Positions 31,001 through 45,400 of a stretch of 64,000 nucleotides of DNA are shown piece by piece. Location: NCBI GenBank assembly GCA_009746045.1, contig RPFO01000594.1, forward strand, positions 388,501-452,500. Reading direction: 5' to 3'. Below the pieces are notes generated by a model. The model searched no databases. It saw nothing but the letters and a program-made list of their open reading frames with translations, and had not been told where the DNA came from. The position numbers and the translations under genes are program-made. This stretch comes from Mesostigma viride (taxonomy: Eukaryota; Streptophyta; Mesostigmatophyceae; Mesostigmatales; Mesostigmataceae). Within the stretch, counting starts at the first letter, position 1; each line of letters starts with the position of its first letter.

Positions 31001-34000
31001 GTAGGGTAATGTGGTAGTGGTGTAGTGTGCTGTGGTAGTGTAGTTGTGGGAGGATATGAAACAGTTCACCGAGAGAATGCATGCATCGACGAGAGAATCT
31101 AGCTCAATTTTACTATCCACGCAGTCACCGTATTCACCAATGCCCGCGTCATCCTCCACCCACCCACCTCATTCACCAAGGCAAGTATCATCCAGCTCGC
31201 CCATCCTGCCGGTGACCCGATTGCCCCCTTCTTGCCCGCTGCCCACACCGTCACGGCCACCATCCCTACCACCATCCCTACCACCATCCTTACCCCCATC
31301 GCAACCGCCATCCCTACCACCATCCTTACCCCCATCGCAACCGCCATCCCTACCCCCATCCTTACCCCCATCCCTACCGCCATCATTATCCCCATCCCTT
31401 TTTTAATGTATATATATATTATTTATTTAAAAAAAAAACAAAAAAAAAGCAGGGTGACGGCAAGGGCATCTGCTACCGCGCGGTGGATGAGCTCTTCCGC
31501 GTGTGGGAGGCGATGCCTGTCCCTGAGGACGTGGCCTTCTCGGTGTCCATGCTGGAGATCTACAACGAGACGATCACTGATCTGCTGGCCGACGGAACCA
31601 CCGCCGCGGGGTAAGACGCCGTGTGTTACTTGTCAGGGGTGAGCGCGTTCCAGCAGGTTTCAGCAGGTTGCAGGGTTCAACTGGTTTCAGCAGGTTCAAG
31701 GCGGTTCAAGCAGGTTCAAGCAGGTTCAAGCAGGTTCAAGCAGGTTCAAGCAGGCTTCAGCATGTTCAAGCAGGTTTAAGCAGGTTTAAGCAGGTTTAAG
31801 CAGGTTTAAGCAGGTTTAAGCAGGTTTAAGCAGGTTTAAGCAGGTTTAAGCAGGTTTAAGCAGGTTTAAGCAGGTTTAAGCAGGTTCAAGCAGGTTCAAG
31901 CAGGCTTAAGCAGGTTGAAGCAGGTTTAAGCAGGTTTAAGCAGGTTTAAGCAGGTTTAAGCAGGTTTAAGCAGGTTTAAGCAGGTTTAAGCAGGTTTAAG
32001 CAGGTTTAAGCAGGTTTAAGCAGGTTTAAGCAGGTTTAAGCAGGTTTAAGCAGGTTCAAGCAGGTTCAAGCAGGTTCAAGCAGGTTCAAGCAGGTTCAAG
32101 CAGGCTTCAGCATGTTCAAGCAGGTTTAAGCAGGTTTAAGCAGGTTTAAGCAGGTTTAAGCAGGTTTAAGCAGGTTTAAGCAGGTTTAAGCAGGTTTAAG
32201 CAGGTTTAAGCAGGTTTAAGCAGGTTTAAGCAGGTTTAAGCAGGTTTAAGCAGGTTTAAGCAGGTTTAAGCAGGTTTAAGCAGGTTTAAGCAGGTTTAAG
32301 CAGGTTTAAGCAGGTTCAAGCAGGTTCAAGCAGGCTTAAGCAGGTTGAAGCAGGTTTAAGCAGGTTTAAGCAGGTTTAAGCAGGTTTAAGCAGGTTTAAG
32401 CAGGTTTAAGCAGGTTTAAGCAGGTTTAAGCAGGTTTAAGCAGGTTTAAGCAGGTTTAAGCAGGTTTAAGCAGGTCCAAGCAGGTCCAAGCAGGTCCAAG
32501 CAGGTCCAAGCAGGTCCAAGCAGGTCCAAGCAGGTTTAAGCAGGTTTAAGCAGGTTGCAGGGTTCAACTGGTTTCAGCAGGTTCAAGGCGGTTCAAGCAG
32601 GTTCAAGCAGGTTCAAGCAGGTTCAAGCAGGTTCAAGCAGGCTTCAGCATGTTCAAGCAGGTTTAAGCAGGTTTAAGCAGGTTTAAGCAGGTTTAAGCAG
32701 GTTTAAGCAGGTTTAAGCAGGTTTAAGCAGGTTTAAGCAGGTTTAAGCAGGTTTAAGCAGGTTTAAGCAGGTTCAAGCAGGTTCAAGCAGGTTCAAGCAG
32801 GTTCAAGCAGGTTCAAGCAGGTTCAAGCAGGCTTCAGCATGTTCAAGCAGGTTTAAGCAGGTTTAAGCAGGTTTAAGCAGGTTTAAGCAGGTTTAAGCAG
32901 GTTTAAGCAGGTTTAAGCAGGTTTAAGCAGGTTTAAGCAGGTTTAAGCAGGTTTAAGCAGGTTCAAGCAGGTTCAAGCAGGCTTAAGCAGGTTGAAGCAG
33001 GTTGAAGCAGGTTTAAGCAGGTTTAAGCAGGTTTAAGCAGGTTTAAGCAGGTTTAAGCAGGTTTAAGCAGGTTTAAGCAGGTTTAAGCAGGTTTAAGCAG
33101 GTTTAAGCAGGTTTAAGCAGGTCCAAGCAGGTCCAAGCAGGTCCAAGCAGGTCCAAGCAGGTCCAAGCAGGTCCAAGCAGGTTTAAGCAGGTTTAAGCAG
33201 GTTTAAGCAGGTTTAAGCAGGTTTAAGCAGGTTTAAGCAGGTTTAAGCAGGTTTAAGCAGGTTTAAGCAGGTTTAAGCAGGTTTAAGCAGGTTTAAGCAG
33301 GTTTAAGCAGGTTTAAGGTGACGGTCCCGGCGCGAATTTTTTGGTGCCGAAAGAATGACTGTACCCGTCCGTACCGTGAAAAAGTTGTGCACGGTGCGCG
33401 CACCCCTGCCGGAGCTGGCCATGGCAACGTGCTGTCAGGCAAAACTAGACGAAGCTAGCATGCGGAATACAGAGAAATTGCGAGAATCTTGAAGACGATG
33501 AGTTTATGATGCTATTTCGTAGCTGGGATTGTGCGCTTTGCAATGTCGATAATTTTATTGATGATCATCGCCGCGGGGGTCCAATCCGAATTTTTCATCG
33601 TGATGAATAAATTAGAATGCATGCTGGCGGGGGTGATTGTCAGGTTTTATGGGCTTTACTCAGCGTCAAGGATGCGTTTGCATTGTTAATAGTAAAGCCT
33701 TAAAAAAATTGCTAGGCTTTGGCAAGATTTCCGTAATCATCGGCAAGACCCTCTCCAGGCTCGCGGGATGCGCGTTTTATCTTTCCATGGAAGGTTGGTC
33801 TTTCTTGCGCCGCTGGGCGAAGGACAATGCCGATAATGGTACGAACGTGTGCTCTGCGTCACTTATTGAATGTTTCGCTTCCTTCATGGGTTATCAGCGC
33901 AAGTTTTCGGCTTCTTTCCGTGCAGTTAGCGCCAGGTATAATGCCATTCCGTGCTGCGCATTGCCAGATTCCTGCCACCTTTCGGTGATTTTATCTATGT

Positions 34001-36456
34001 TGCATGGCTGGGACGTATCTAACCGTGAACCGTTGCATGTCGGCAAGTTGTCAGGGATTTGTTGAGTGGTTTCTTGGAAGGAGTTTGCTGACAGCACTCA
34101 GTTTTGTGTGAATATTGACGCAGTCTTTCTTAGCAGCGGCTTATTGTGCTAAGCGGCTCACAAGCTTGAGGTTGTTTCTTGACAAACAATTGCGCTGGAA
34201 AGAAAGGCGGTAGTGGGTGTTCTGAGGGGCATATTGCAAGGGTGGAGCTGCATGTAGGTAGGGGATACCGTTGTTTTCTTGGCCTCTCTCCCACCGAATT
34301 ATGAGACAGCCCTGTCATATGCTAGCAAGGCAAAGTAACCATGGTAAGAAGCCCAGGCACACAGCATGTATGATAAGTATGCTTTCTCTGCGGACTGTCT
34401 GTTTGTTTGGGCAATCAGTGGATTTGACTTTCTAGAGTGTATTTGCATTGGACAGCGTGGTTTTGGTATGATGCTCACACCATAAACCTGGGATATGCTT
34501 TTGAGGTTTTGGCTAGACATGTAGAGCTACCTGCCTTGTTGCTGTGCACCCATGTATAAGATTGCCCGTGCCGAGGTTAGGCAAGGGCACATGAGGTGCT
34601 CAGCCACCTCCTCGTACGTTGTGCTCGAATTGGGCATGGTCTGGAGCCGTTTGGATGGCATAGGAAGTGTCAGTGTGCCTTAATATCACTATGCCCTCCT
34701 TAGCGTCTGCGCAGGTGGCCAACTGCCCAACGCTATTTCTTCCACGGTTGTAGTCAGAATGAGCTCAAACTTTTTTTTGAAAGGCCAGGGGTAAGCGCGG
34801 CGTGAACGCGGTATGCAAGAGTTCCCTGGCTGTCTAGAATTCCTTGTTATTTTTATTCTGTGCGAGAGAGCAAAAGCCGAGGGAGACAGGCTTGAGTGCT
34901 TCGGTGTGGCGTGAGCGCCTGGGGGATGTGCTGGTGTAAAAGAATGGGTTTTGTTATTTATGGCTACCCACCACATCCCCCCCAATACAAGGGGTTTGTG
35001 ATGCTCCCCGCCACATGCTTCCCAACACATGCATGGACCAGCCAAGCTGGACCAAGAATCGGATCGATAATTCCCCAAGGTTCCGCACGGTTGAGGGAGA
35101 GCCAGGGCTGAGGGTGATTAGGCGCTCACTTAGTATCCGGCCGCCGAGAGCCATTGGTAAAGATTGTGACGAAGGGGGTAGTATTAGCATCCGTTTTTAT
35201 ATGGAACTTCACCACGCAGTCCTATGCCATTGGTGGCGAGAAATGGGTGCCCGTTGCTAGTGTTATGCCGAATACCCTTTTTGCCCTCTGAATCGGCACA
35301 ACCCTACCGGTTGCGACCCAGTGGTTAGCAACGGTTGCTTTGAGTATTTCTACCCCGATCCGTCGCATTGTGCATGAAAACACTGGCTTGATGCCCCATC
35401 CATGCCCCCATCCGCGCCCCATCAACACCCCCATCCACGCCCCCATCCACGCCCCAATCCATGCCCCCATCCATCTCCAGAAAGAGTGTCGGCCCCCGCA
35501 AGCTCCACCCCCTGCTGGGATCCTCTGACGGTGCCCACATCGCCGACGTGACGTACGAGAGCGGCAGCGACCCGGCGTCCTTCTACCGGACGATCGCGCG
35601 CGGGCAGCAGGTGCGGGAACGGCTGGGCGGGCCGGCGGCCAGCAGCGAGCGGGGCGCGCGGGGCCACCTGCTCATCTCGTTCCGCGTCCAGCGAGAGGAC
35701 AGGTGAGGTCAACAAAAACGAGAGGGCAGGTGAGGTCAACAAAAGAGAGGGGTCAGGTGATGTCTGCTTAAAGGAGAGGACAGGTGAGGGCGACAAAAAA
35801 GAGAGAACAGGTGAGGGCGACAAAAAAGAGAGAACAGGTGCAGGCAGCAAAAACAGGGTGTGTTAATAGGGTGTTGGAATTGGGTGCATGAGTAAGGTGT
35901 GTGGGTAGCGGGATGGATTTTAGGAGGGTTTGGGATGGAGTCTGGGATAGTTCCACGTCCAACAAGAGGATAGGTGAGGCGGGGAAGGAGGTGTGGGGGG
36001 GTACAGGCAATAGCGAATGGAAGGGCTGTTGTAGGGTCCAGCAAGAGGACAGGTGAGTGGGCAGTGGTGTCGGATGTGGCGAACGAAATGGTCATGGATT
36101 AAGACGCAGCGGGAGGACAGGTGAGTTTTGTATCGGAAGTAAACAAATCCTCGTTCGCCCTCACGTTCCCCATCCCAAGATAGCTGGCCAGCCACCCAGC
36201 AACAGCGTGGCGGGCGACGAGAGATGCTGCCAGCAGTTCTACCACCACCCGTTCACACACCAACCACCCAATCCACGCACACACCACACCAAGCACACTG
36301 CCCCTGTGGAACGACCTCTGGACCCGCCTACGAGCCCCTTCCCCCCCCCCCCCCCCCCCTGCCCTTCCCAGTGTGATGGGCGACGCGTGTTGCTCCCAGC
36401 AGTTCCGCTACCACCACCCGACTCACACACACTCACACACACACTCACACTCACAC

Positions 36457-36488
<32 letters not shown>

Positions 36489-39400
36489 TCACACACGCGC
36501 TGTGGCTGGCGGAGCTGTCTTGTCCTCGTACTCCATCACGTACCGTGGCCTGCGCACCCACCCGCAGCGTGACGGGTGACGAGAGCTGCTCCAAGCTGTG
36601 GCTGGTGGACCTGGCCGGATCGGAGCGGCTGAGCAAGACGCAGGCGACGGGCGAGCGGCTTACCGAGTCCCTGCACGTGAACAAGTCGCTATCAGCGCTG
36701 GGGGACGTCATCTCCGCGCTCATCACCAAGAAGGTGAGTGTTCGCATGGCACGAAGTGGATGGGGCAGGCAGGGGTGTGAGCCCCTGCATGTGAACAAGT
36801 CGTTGTCCGCGCTGCGGGATGTGGGGAAAACAAAAAACTCTGCGCTCATCACCTAAAGTGTGGGTATCACAGTGAGGGGGCTACCTGACCAGAAGGGGCT
36901 GGGGGGGAGTGGGGTTGGTGGCTCTCCATCGTTGTCTCAGCTTTGGGCCATGTTGTATCCACCCTCTTCACCAATAAGGCAAGTTTGCTAGTCTAGGGCG
37001 TAGTGCTTCCCACCAGCAAGATGGGTTGATTGGTCCGTTGGCGATGTTGGTGATGGGTATTCATGTCAGCAGCTCGATGTTTGTTCGCGGCTGCAGGAGG
37101 AAGGGCACAGGCTCTCTGGTAATGGAGCGAGGAATGTTTTGGGTAGTCTAGGATGCCGGGTTTTCCCCCTTACTGCTCTTTGGGCAGCAGACCGTGCCAG
37201 AGGACCTGTGTTGTGTTCCTTCTGTTGCGTCTTGGATAGATCAAGTCACGGAATGGCCATGTGCATCTCAGCCATGCACTGGACGCCTCGTAACCATTCC
37301 ATGTATATGTACTACACTGGTACACTTTCCTTCCCCTGTTGTCCGTCCCCCCCCCCCCCCCCCCCAGGTGTCGGTCCCCTATCGCAACAGCAAGCTCACA
37401 CACGTGCTGAGCGAAGCGCTGTACGGCGACGCCAAGGTGCTGCTCTTCGTCAACGTCTGCCCGGGGGGGGCGGACGCAAACGAAAGCGTCGCCAGCCTGA
37501 ACTTCGCAGCGCGCGCTCGCAGTGTGGAATCCAACCAGGTAGGCACCGTGGTTGTGGTGGCGGTGGTGGTCATGGTCATTCTAAGCACATTGACGGTGGT
37601 GGTGGTCACTGTTGGCACACAGGTAGTGATCACTGTAGGCACATGGGTGGTGGTCACTGTAGGCTCAGAGTTGGTGGTTACTGTAGGCCTGGCTTCCTAG
37701 TGTGGTGTGCAGGCCAATGCTAGGCATGGCATGCAGCCAGGAGACTAACCGAGTCGGCTTCCTTGACATGAGCAACCCACGTACGCATTGCTGACCCAAA
37801 CCGCATTACCCCAACCCCCTTTTTTGCCTGGTCCACCCGCCGTTGCCTCCCCTGCATGCTCACGGTCTCCCCTTGCACACGTACTCACAGACTTCCCTCC
37901 CCCCCCTCTGTCGCCCCACTTACCTGCCCCCTTCCCCCCCCTCCCCCCCCCGCTTGACCACCCCGGCTTCAAAATTTTCACATGCCGTAGTGGCATGCAG
38001 GGCAACCGTGTAGCAACAAAGCAACGGATGCCACATCTTCCAACCGTGGCCCCACTGGTCCCACTGTTCTCATCCCGCTTGCATCCCTCAACCCACCTTA
38101 GCTGTGCCCTCTACAGCTGGTCAAGGAAACCCCCAGTGATGCTTCAGTAGCTTGTTCTAGCGAGGACATTCCCCTCCATCTACGGCTTGGCAAGGCAGCC
38201 CCCATTGGTATTGGATCGTGAAATGTTGCTCGCATTCCCGCAGGATGAGTGGGAGGCCACGATGAAATGGATGGATGACGAACCTTCATTCCTATCGCGA
38301 CGTGCCCCATCATGCCCCACTGCCTCAACCCCCCATGATTGTGCATGTCCCACCGGACCACCACCGGACCACCACCGGACCACCTTGCTGCTGCGCAGGG
38401 CAACCGCGAGGCCATGAAGAAGTGGAAGGACGCAGCCGCGGCTGCGCGCAAGGAAGTGCTAGAGAAGGAGGCGATGTTGGCGGCGAAGGCGGTGGAGCTT
38501 GCGGGGGTGCAGGCCGAGGCGTTACGGCTGCAAGGGGACCTGGAGCAGGCGCACGCGCACATCCATGAGCTAGACGCGGAGAAGCTGGAGGAAGAGGAGG
38601 CGGCGCGGCAGCTGCGGTCTCAGCTGACAGCCACGCAGGTGGGGGGATGGTCTGTTGTACTAGCTTGGTTGCTCATGCGGTGGGGGCAGAGGCTCATACG
38701 GGCAGGTGACACTGCAAAGAGATGGCTGTGTGTGTTTGTTTGTTTATTTGTATGGTCGCTCGCTCGCTCGCTCGCTCGCTCGTTCTTTCGTTCGTCCGTC
38801 CGTCTGTCCGTCCGTCCGTCCGTCCGCCCGTCCGCCCGCCCGTCCGTCCGTCCGTCCGTCCGTCCGTCCGTCCGTCCGTCCGTCCGTCCGTCCGTCCGTC
38901 CGTCCGTCCGTCCGTCCGTCCGTCCGTCCGTCCGTCCGTCCGTCCGTCCGTCCGTCCGTCCGCCCGCCCGCCCGCCCGCCCGCCCGCCCGCCCGTCCGTC
39001 CGTCCGTCCGTCGGTCGGTCGGTCGGTCGGTTTGTTTGTTTGTTTGTTTGTTTGTTTGTTTGTTTGTTTTGTTGTGCTTGTTTGTTTGTTTACAGTGCAT
39101 ATGCTGTTTCCTCTATGGCTGTCTATTCTATACCATATACTTCATTATTTTGTCCTGACAGCCTGTAGCCTCCTTGCCTCCTTTACACCTTTTGCTGCTT
39201 CCCTCCCTGCTTCCCTCCCCTCTCCCTCCCCTGCTCCCTAGCTGCCTCAGTCCCTGCTTTCCTGATCGGATCCCCGCTGTCATCGTTGCTTCTCTCCACC
39301 ACGTTGCTGCTGCTCCTGTTGTTGCCTTGTCTCCCCCACCCCCTTTTTTCCCTCCCCCCCTGTCCCTTTTCTGCCTCCTCCCACCCCTTCTTACCTCTCC

Positions 39401-42400
39401 CCCACCCCGACCTTTGCCTCTCCCCCCTCCCCCGGCCCCGCAGGAGACACTCTCCCGCCTGGAGGAGGAGTCCCGCGCGATGCTCTCCCGCTCCAAGCGC
39501 GAGTTTGCCGAGACGCTCGCCGCCAAGGACTCGGCGCTCACGGCGCGCGAGGGCGAGATCGCCGACCTCAAGGGGAAGATCGCAAAGCTGCTGCGCCGGT
39601 GCCGCGAGTCAGGGTCCCTGGGGGACGAGGACGACGACGCGCTCTGGCTGGACACAGGGGGCGAGGATGGGGGCAACGGGACGGATGACGGGGGCCCGGC
39701 GGGGTTGAATAGCACCCCCGGGGGCGGCGGGGATCTGTCGCCCTTGGTCGCGAATGCAGACGGCACGGGGAGCGGGCCGGGGAGCCGCAACACGACGCCC
39801 GCGCGCGGGAAACGCACGGGGAAGAAGCGCATCCCCTCGAGGGCAAACGTGCTCAAGGCCGAGAGCCAGCAGCTGCAGGTAGGGGCGGGGGAAAGGGCAG
39901 CAGATGCAGCTATGAAGGGGGGATGAGGCCTGCACGATGACTTTCGCATCGCCTTGTCCAAGAAGCTGGTCAATGCCTGCCGGCTGGTCTGGGTTATCAT
40001 TCTTGTCAATGCCTGCAACCCCCCCTCTTGTGACAGTTGTTGTACCAGAAGCACTGCGTGATGATCGCGGCACAACCTTCGCAAACATTTTGAGTGCTGG
40101 CTGGGCTCATGCATGTGTTCCCCTCTTCCTCTACAGGACAGTCTCCAGAAGCTGCCATGATATGTACTCTAACGTCACTGGTTTGCATACCGCTCATAAT
40201 AGCATAGATACGATACTACTTATGGCCCTTGTATCAGGACAGCTAGCAGAAACTGCTGTATGAACTTCACGATTTTTCCTTGTCTTTCCTGGACTTTCTG
40301 GCCAATGCCCGTGTATCCCTCAAGAGTGAACGGGAGGGGTACCAGACGCTGCGTGACAACCCCGTGATGGTCTTCACCAACTTCATTAATTTTTTCAGCG
40401 TGATGCCGGCTGCTGGCTGGCGCAATCTTCTTCCTTCCCCCGCGGGACAAGTACCAGAAGCTGCTTGGCGTGATGATCACCTCGATCAATAATAATTAAT
40501 ACCTTTATGGCCTATGCCACAACCCCCTCCCTTTGTAATGTAACACAGGACGAGTACCAGAAGCTGCGCGACGACAAGACGGCGCTCGAGGGGGAGCTGC
40601 GCAAGCGCGACGAGCTCATCCTGCGGCTCAACAAGGAGAACGAGCGGCTCTTCCTGCGGCTGACCGAGGGCGTGGACGGCGCGGCCACTCCCAACGCGGT
40701 CGACACCCAGAAGCTGATCCAGGACGCGTTCCACGCGACGCAGGCCGCGCGCAAGGGGGAGAACAACGGGGCCGAGGACGTGGGCCAGGACAGCGGGTCG
40801 GAGGGCGGGGAGTCGCCGGTGTCTGCGTACAACACTTTCGGCGAGAACAGTGCGAGCAACGGGAACGCCCCCGCCGCGCCGGGCAGCGCGCGGAAACTCA
40901 GCACGCTCTCCCCACTCTCGGCAAAGGTCCGGGGAGGGGACGCCGCGGGCGGTGCGGCCGCGCAAGTCGAGGGCGTGGGGGTGGCGCACCCGCCGTCCTC
41001 GGCCGCGGCCACCGCCGGCGATGAGAAGACGATCCAACGGGAGACGCTGCGGCTTCGTCGGGAGCTGGAGGCGCTGTGCAAGAGCCTCAAGGAGTTTGAC
41101 CCGAAGACGATCCGCGAGCCAAAGGGGGTGGAGGACGCCGTCTCAGCGCTGCTGCGGCGCGGGCTGGACGTGGGACAGCAGGCCCGGTCCCGCGTCGGCG
41201 GAGAGTTTTCGACCGAGACGCTCGCGACGTTGCGGCTCCCGCTCATGGGCTTTATCCGTCGGATGGAGCCGTACAAGGTGCTCAAGGGCGCTCAGGTGGC
41301 GGACGTACGCATCATGTATATCCGGGACCTGCAGGCGCAGTACCCAGGCAAGATCGGGGTTGGGGACCATAATGCTGCGCGCTGCGCGCCCGATTTCCTG
41401 GAGATGCACCCCGCGGCGGCGTCTACCCCGAGAAAGAGCACGAGCAATCCGCTCTCGTGCGCCCGCCCCAGCACGCTCGCGCAGGCGCCGCCGCTGCCCA
41501 TGGCCCCTCAGCCGGCGTCGGCGCAGGCAGGCACAGGCCGGACAGGTGGCGGCGCGGCGACGCTCGTAGCGGTGCGTCCCGTGACAGCTCCCAGCACGCG
41601 CATGGGCTTCTTCAGCCGCAACAACAAGAAGGACGAGAGCAAGGGCAAGGACGAGGTCGCCACCCAGCTGGCGGAGCTACGCAAGGTGGCGCACGACGCC
41701 GCATTGGGGAACCGCCCGCTGGCGCTGCTGCTTCTGCACAAGGATGTGGTCAGCGTGGAGGACCAAGTGTCCGAGTGGCTCGGGGACCACTTCCCGTTTC
41801 TGGCGCGCATCAAGGACCCCAAGCAGGGCCTGCCGGCGTTCTCGGACGCCATCGTGGGCGGCTGGCGCGACGGCATCGGTACCACGTATGGATTCTCGGG
41901 TGATGAGACGGGGCTTCTGCTGGCGGACTACACGCAGCAGGCGTACGAGATCCGGCTGGCGGCGATCGAGGCGGAGGCGGCGCCACTGCTCGAGCGCCAG
42001 GTGTCATCGCTGGAGGACGTAAAGCAGCTGCGGGAGCAGGCGGAGGCTTTTGAGGCGCGGTGGGAGAAGCTGCGGACCGAGTGTGTGGAGGACATCATGG
42101 TGGGTGGCCGCTCCTGTGGAACAAGGAGTGTGTGGAGGACATGACGGTGGGTGGCCGCTCCTGTCGAGCGGCGGGTTAAAGCGAGTTAAGACAAGGGAAA
42201 GAAATTGGAAGACGCACATGGTGGGTAATCAGGAAAGGAAGACCGGAAAAAGAAGACACGCATGGTGGATGATCCGGTCCAATATTTCAGACGGACACGT
42301 GAACATGTCAGTGTGTATGTCCATGGGGTTTGTCGGTATCATGTCCACCATGTTTGCACACTGGCGTGTATGTTATGTACGAGTAGATATTGACGCATCA

Positions 42401-45400
42401 CCAACGTCCAAGGATGCCTGGTGTACTCTTTGCAGACATGGAGCCTTGCAGATGCAGACATGGACAACCATATTTTGTGTTTCTTATGCCGGTGTCCACC
42501 TATCTCACCCGTGTATTTCTCTGTGCCTTCATCTGCTCATGTCGACCGTGCTCCAGAGAAACGACAGGGAGCCCAAGTCCTTTACGTATGCTCACACATG
42601 ATGATCCTGGTTATAATTGTGATTCTATGCCCCAGGTGCGCTACAAGGGGGCCAAGGTGTCGTATCGGTGCTGACACCTATCAATGATTCCAACTACAAT
42701 CGCAATATGATTCCAACTCCAATTGCAATTGTATGCCCCAGGTGAGCTACAAGGAGACAAAGGCTGGCACGCCCGTGGGGGGCACCACGATCACCAAGCT
42801 CGCCGCGGTGGTCAAGTCGCTCAAGACGCTGGAGACGGTCATCAAGAGCACCGAGGTGGGTTGAGGGTGCTACGCACTTTTGATAATCATGTGCGGGCGG
42901 GCGGGTGGGTGGGCCGTTGGGTGGGGGGGGGGGGGGGGGTGGGTGGGTGGGGTGGGTGGGTGGGTGTGGGTGGGTGGGTGGGTGTGGGGGGGGGGGGGGG
43001 GGGGGGGCGGGGGCGGGCGGGCGGGCGGCGGGCGGGCGGGCGGCGGGCGGGCGGGCGGGCGGGCGGGCGGGCGGGCGGGCGGGCGGGCGGGCGGGCGGCG
43101 GGCGGGGGGGCAGACGGGCGGGTTGGTCGATGGGTGGGTGGGTCGTTGGTCGGGTGGGTCGTTGGGTGGGTGGGTGGGTGGGTGGGTGGGTGGGTGGGTG
43201 GGTGGGTGGGTGGGTGGGTGGGTGGGTGGGTGGGTGGGTGTGGGTGGGTGGGTGGGTGGGTGGGTGGGTGGGTGGGTGGGTGGGTGGGTGGGTGGGTGGG
43301 TGGGTGGGTGGGTGGGTGGGCGGGTGGGCGGGCGGGCGGGCGGGCGGGCGAGTGGGCAGGCGGGCGTGTTGGTGGGTGGAGGCATGCTCGTGGTTGGGCA
43401 CGGGACTGGGGGTGGTTGACTCCACGCGCCGGAGACGGTCATTAAGAGCACCGAGGTTTATGGGGTTGGAAGCACCAAGGTGTGTGGGGGTGGGAAGCAT
43501 CGAGGTGAGGGGGTGGGAAGCACCGAGGTGTGGGGGTGGGAAGCACTGAGGTTCGAGGCACTTTGAGACTTGCGGTAATAACGGGTTGCTTCTGCGCATG
43601 TGCGTGCTTGGCTATGGTGTTGCATGGTGAGGTCACCCCTTGACTCCTGTCGCCGTCCCTCCCCTGCCCCCCGGTGTCACTCCCCGGCTGGGTCCCCAGC
43701 ACAAGTGAAACTTGTGAAGTAGTTCAATATTTTGGAGAAACAAATCCTCTAAACATATCTGTCCCCCTTTGATTCCCTCATCACCCCCCCGCCCGTTTGC
43801 AGGAGATTGCGGCATCGCTCAAGCAGCGCGGGTTGCACGCGTCCAAGTTCAAGCAGATGCAGGTGAGTGTTTGTGCCGTTGGTTCAAGGCTCAAGTTGTG
43901 CCGTTCAAGGGACGTCGCAATGCCTGAAATTCATGCATTCTCTCTCACAAGTGGTTGGAGGTGGGCGTGCGACGGGTGGACAGGTGGCGGGTAATGCCAA
44001 TCAACTTGCAGCCATCATTCCTGGCTTCAACTTGAGTGGGCCTGCGTGGTTGCGCGAGGCGCCGTGAGCCCCCCCCCCCCCCTTCCTCCCCCGCCCTTTG
44101 ATGGGGCGCTTCCCGCCGCACGGTTTAGACCATCTATGCTGCCACGTCTGCTGTGACTACCTGGTGAGCGAGATGCTGTCCAAGACCCACCCATGCTGCC
44201 CTATGTCTTACCCTTACTTGTGACCTGTGTCTTACCCTTCTGTCCATGCCTTCACCTCGATGTCCTTGCTCATCGGTTTCCTCTATATTTGCCAGGTGCG
44301 CTGCGACTACATGGAGAGTGAGATGCTGTCCAAGATGCGCCCGATGGAGAAGGAGACGGCGCGCGCGTGTATCACCACCGTGAGGCGGCTCGTCGAGGAG
44401 CGGCGTGACGCCATGCTGGCGTCCCTACGGGACGAGGTGGCGGCAGGGGAGGCGCTGGTGGGACCCGACGGATACGCCGAGTGGGCCGAGGTGAGCTGAA
44501 ATATGCCTGCTAGTCCCGGCTGTCTCATGGATGCTAGTATATTCGTACTCTGGAGTATCTTCCTTTTTGTAATAAGATCGCGTAATGTGAACTCATTGAA
44601 TCGCGTAATGTGAACTCATGAAGTCATTACTCAGGGGCACGGATACGCCAAGTGGGCCGAGGTGAGCCTAGCCAAGGACGCCTGCCGCTACTATCAAAGA
44701 AATGTCAAGATACAACCCGTGCGATAATCTTTACTTAAGGAATGTAGCTGTATTGCATGGCCGCAGGGGAGATGCGCGTGGAGACTGACGGACGTGCTGA
44801 GCTGGGCTGCTCTTTTGCAGCCATCCCTTGGCTTTCTGCCATGGACACTCCTTGTCGTTATCTGCTGGCGTATCCATCCGTGCCGGCACTGGAGCCATTC
44901 ACCTTCTCATGCCTGCCCCTCCCCTTGCTTCGGGTATTGACGCCACCTGCCCATCCCCTGCCCTCAGGTCAAGTTCTCCGTCGGCATGGTTGTCGCTAAC
45001 CCTCCCCTTCTGCTTTCTCCCTGCCCTCACACGCCACCTCCCCATCCCCTGCGCTCGCACACCACCTCCCCATCCCCTGCGCTCGCACGCCACCTGCCCA
45101 TCCCCTGCCCTCACACACCACTTCCCCATCCCCTGCTTTCACGCGCCACCTGCCCATCCCCTGCCCTCACACACCACCTCCCCATCCCCTGCCCTCACAC
45201 ACCACTTCCCCGGCCCCGGCCCTCACGCCCCACCTGCCCATCCCCTGCCCTCGCACGCCACCTCCCCATCCGCTGCCCTCACACACCACCTCCCCATCCC
45301 CTGCCCTCGCACACCACCTCCCCATCCCCTGCCCTCACACACCACCTCCCCATCCCCTGCCCTCACGCCCCACCTGCCCATCCCCTGCCCTCGCACGCCA

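Noticed and set aside
27882-31159. Frames of 841-1066 codons on both strands
   Set aside because: They are translations of the 21-bp intronic satellite. The period divisible by three keeps every frame open.
24625-33316. Tandem repeats as CRISPR arrays
   Set aside because: Units of 10, 20, 21, 33 and 71 bp are contiguous without unique spacers. The context is introns of a eukaryotic gene, and no cas genes are present.
38339-39241. Arg/Pro/Ser/Val repeat frames
   Set aside because: Only 38399-38638 is exonic. The rest is the CGTC array.
42694-43599. Long Gly/Trp/Val and Pro/Thr/His frames
   Set aside because: Products of the GGGT/GGGC array in intron 12.
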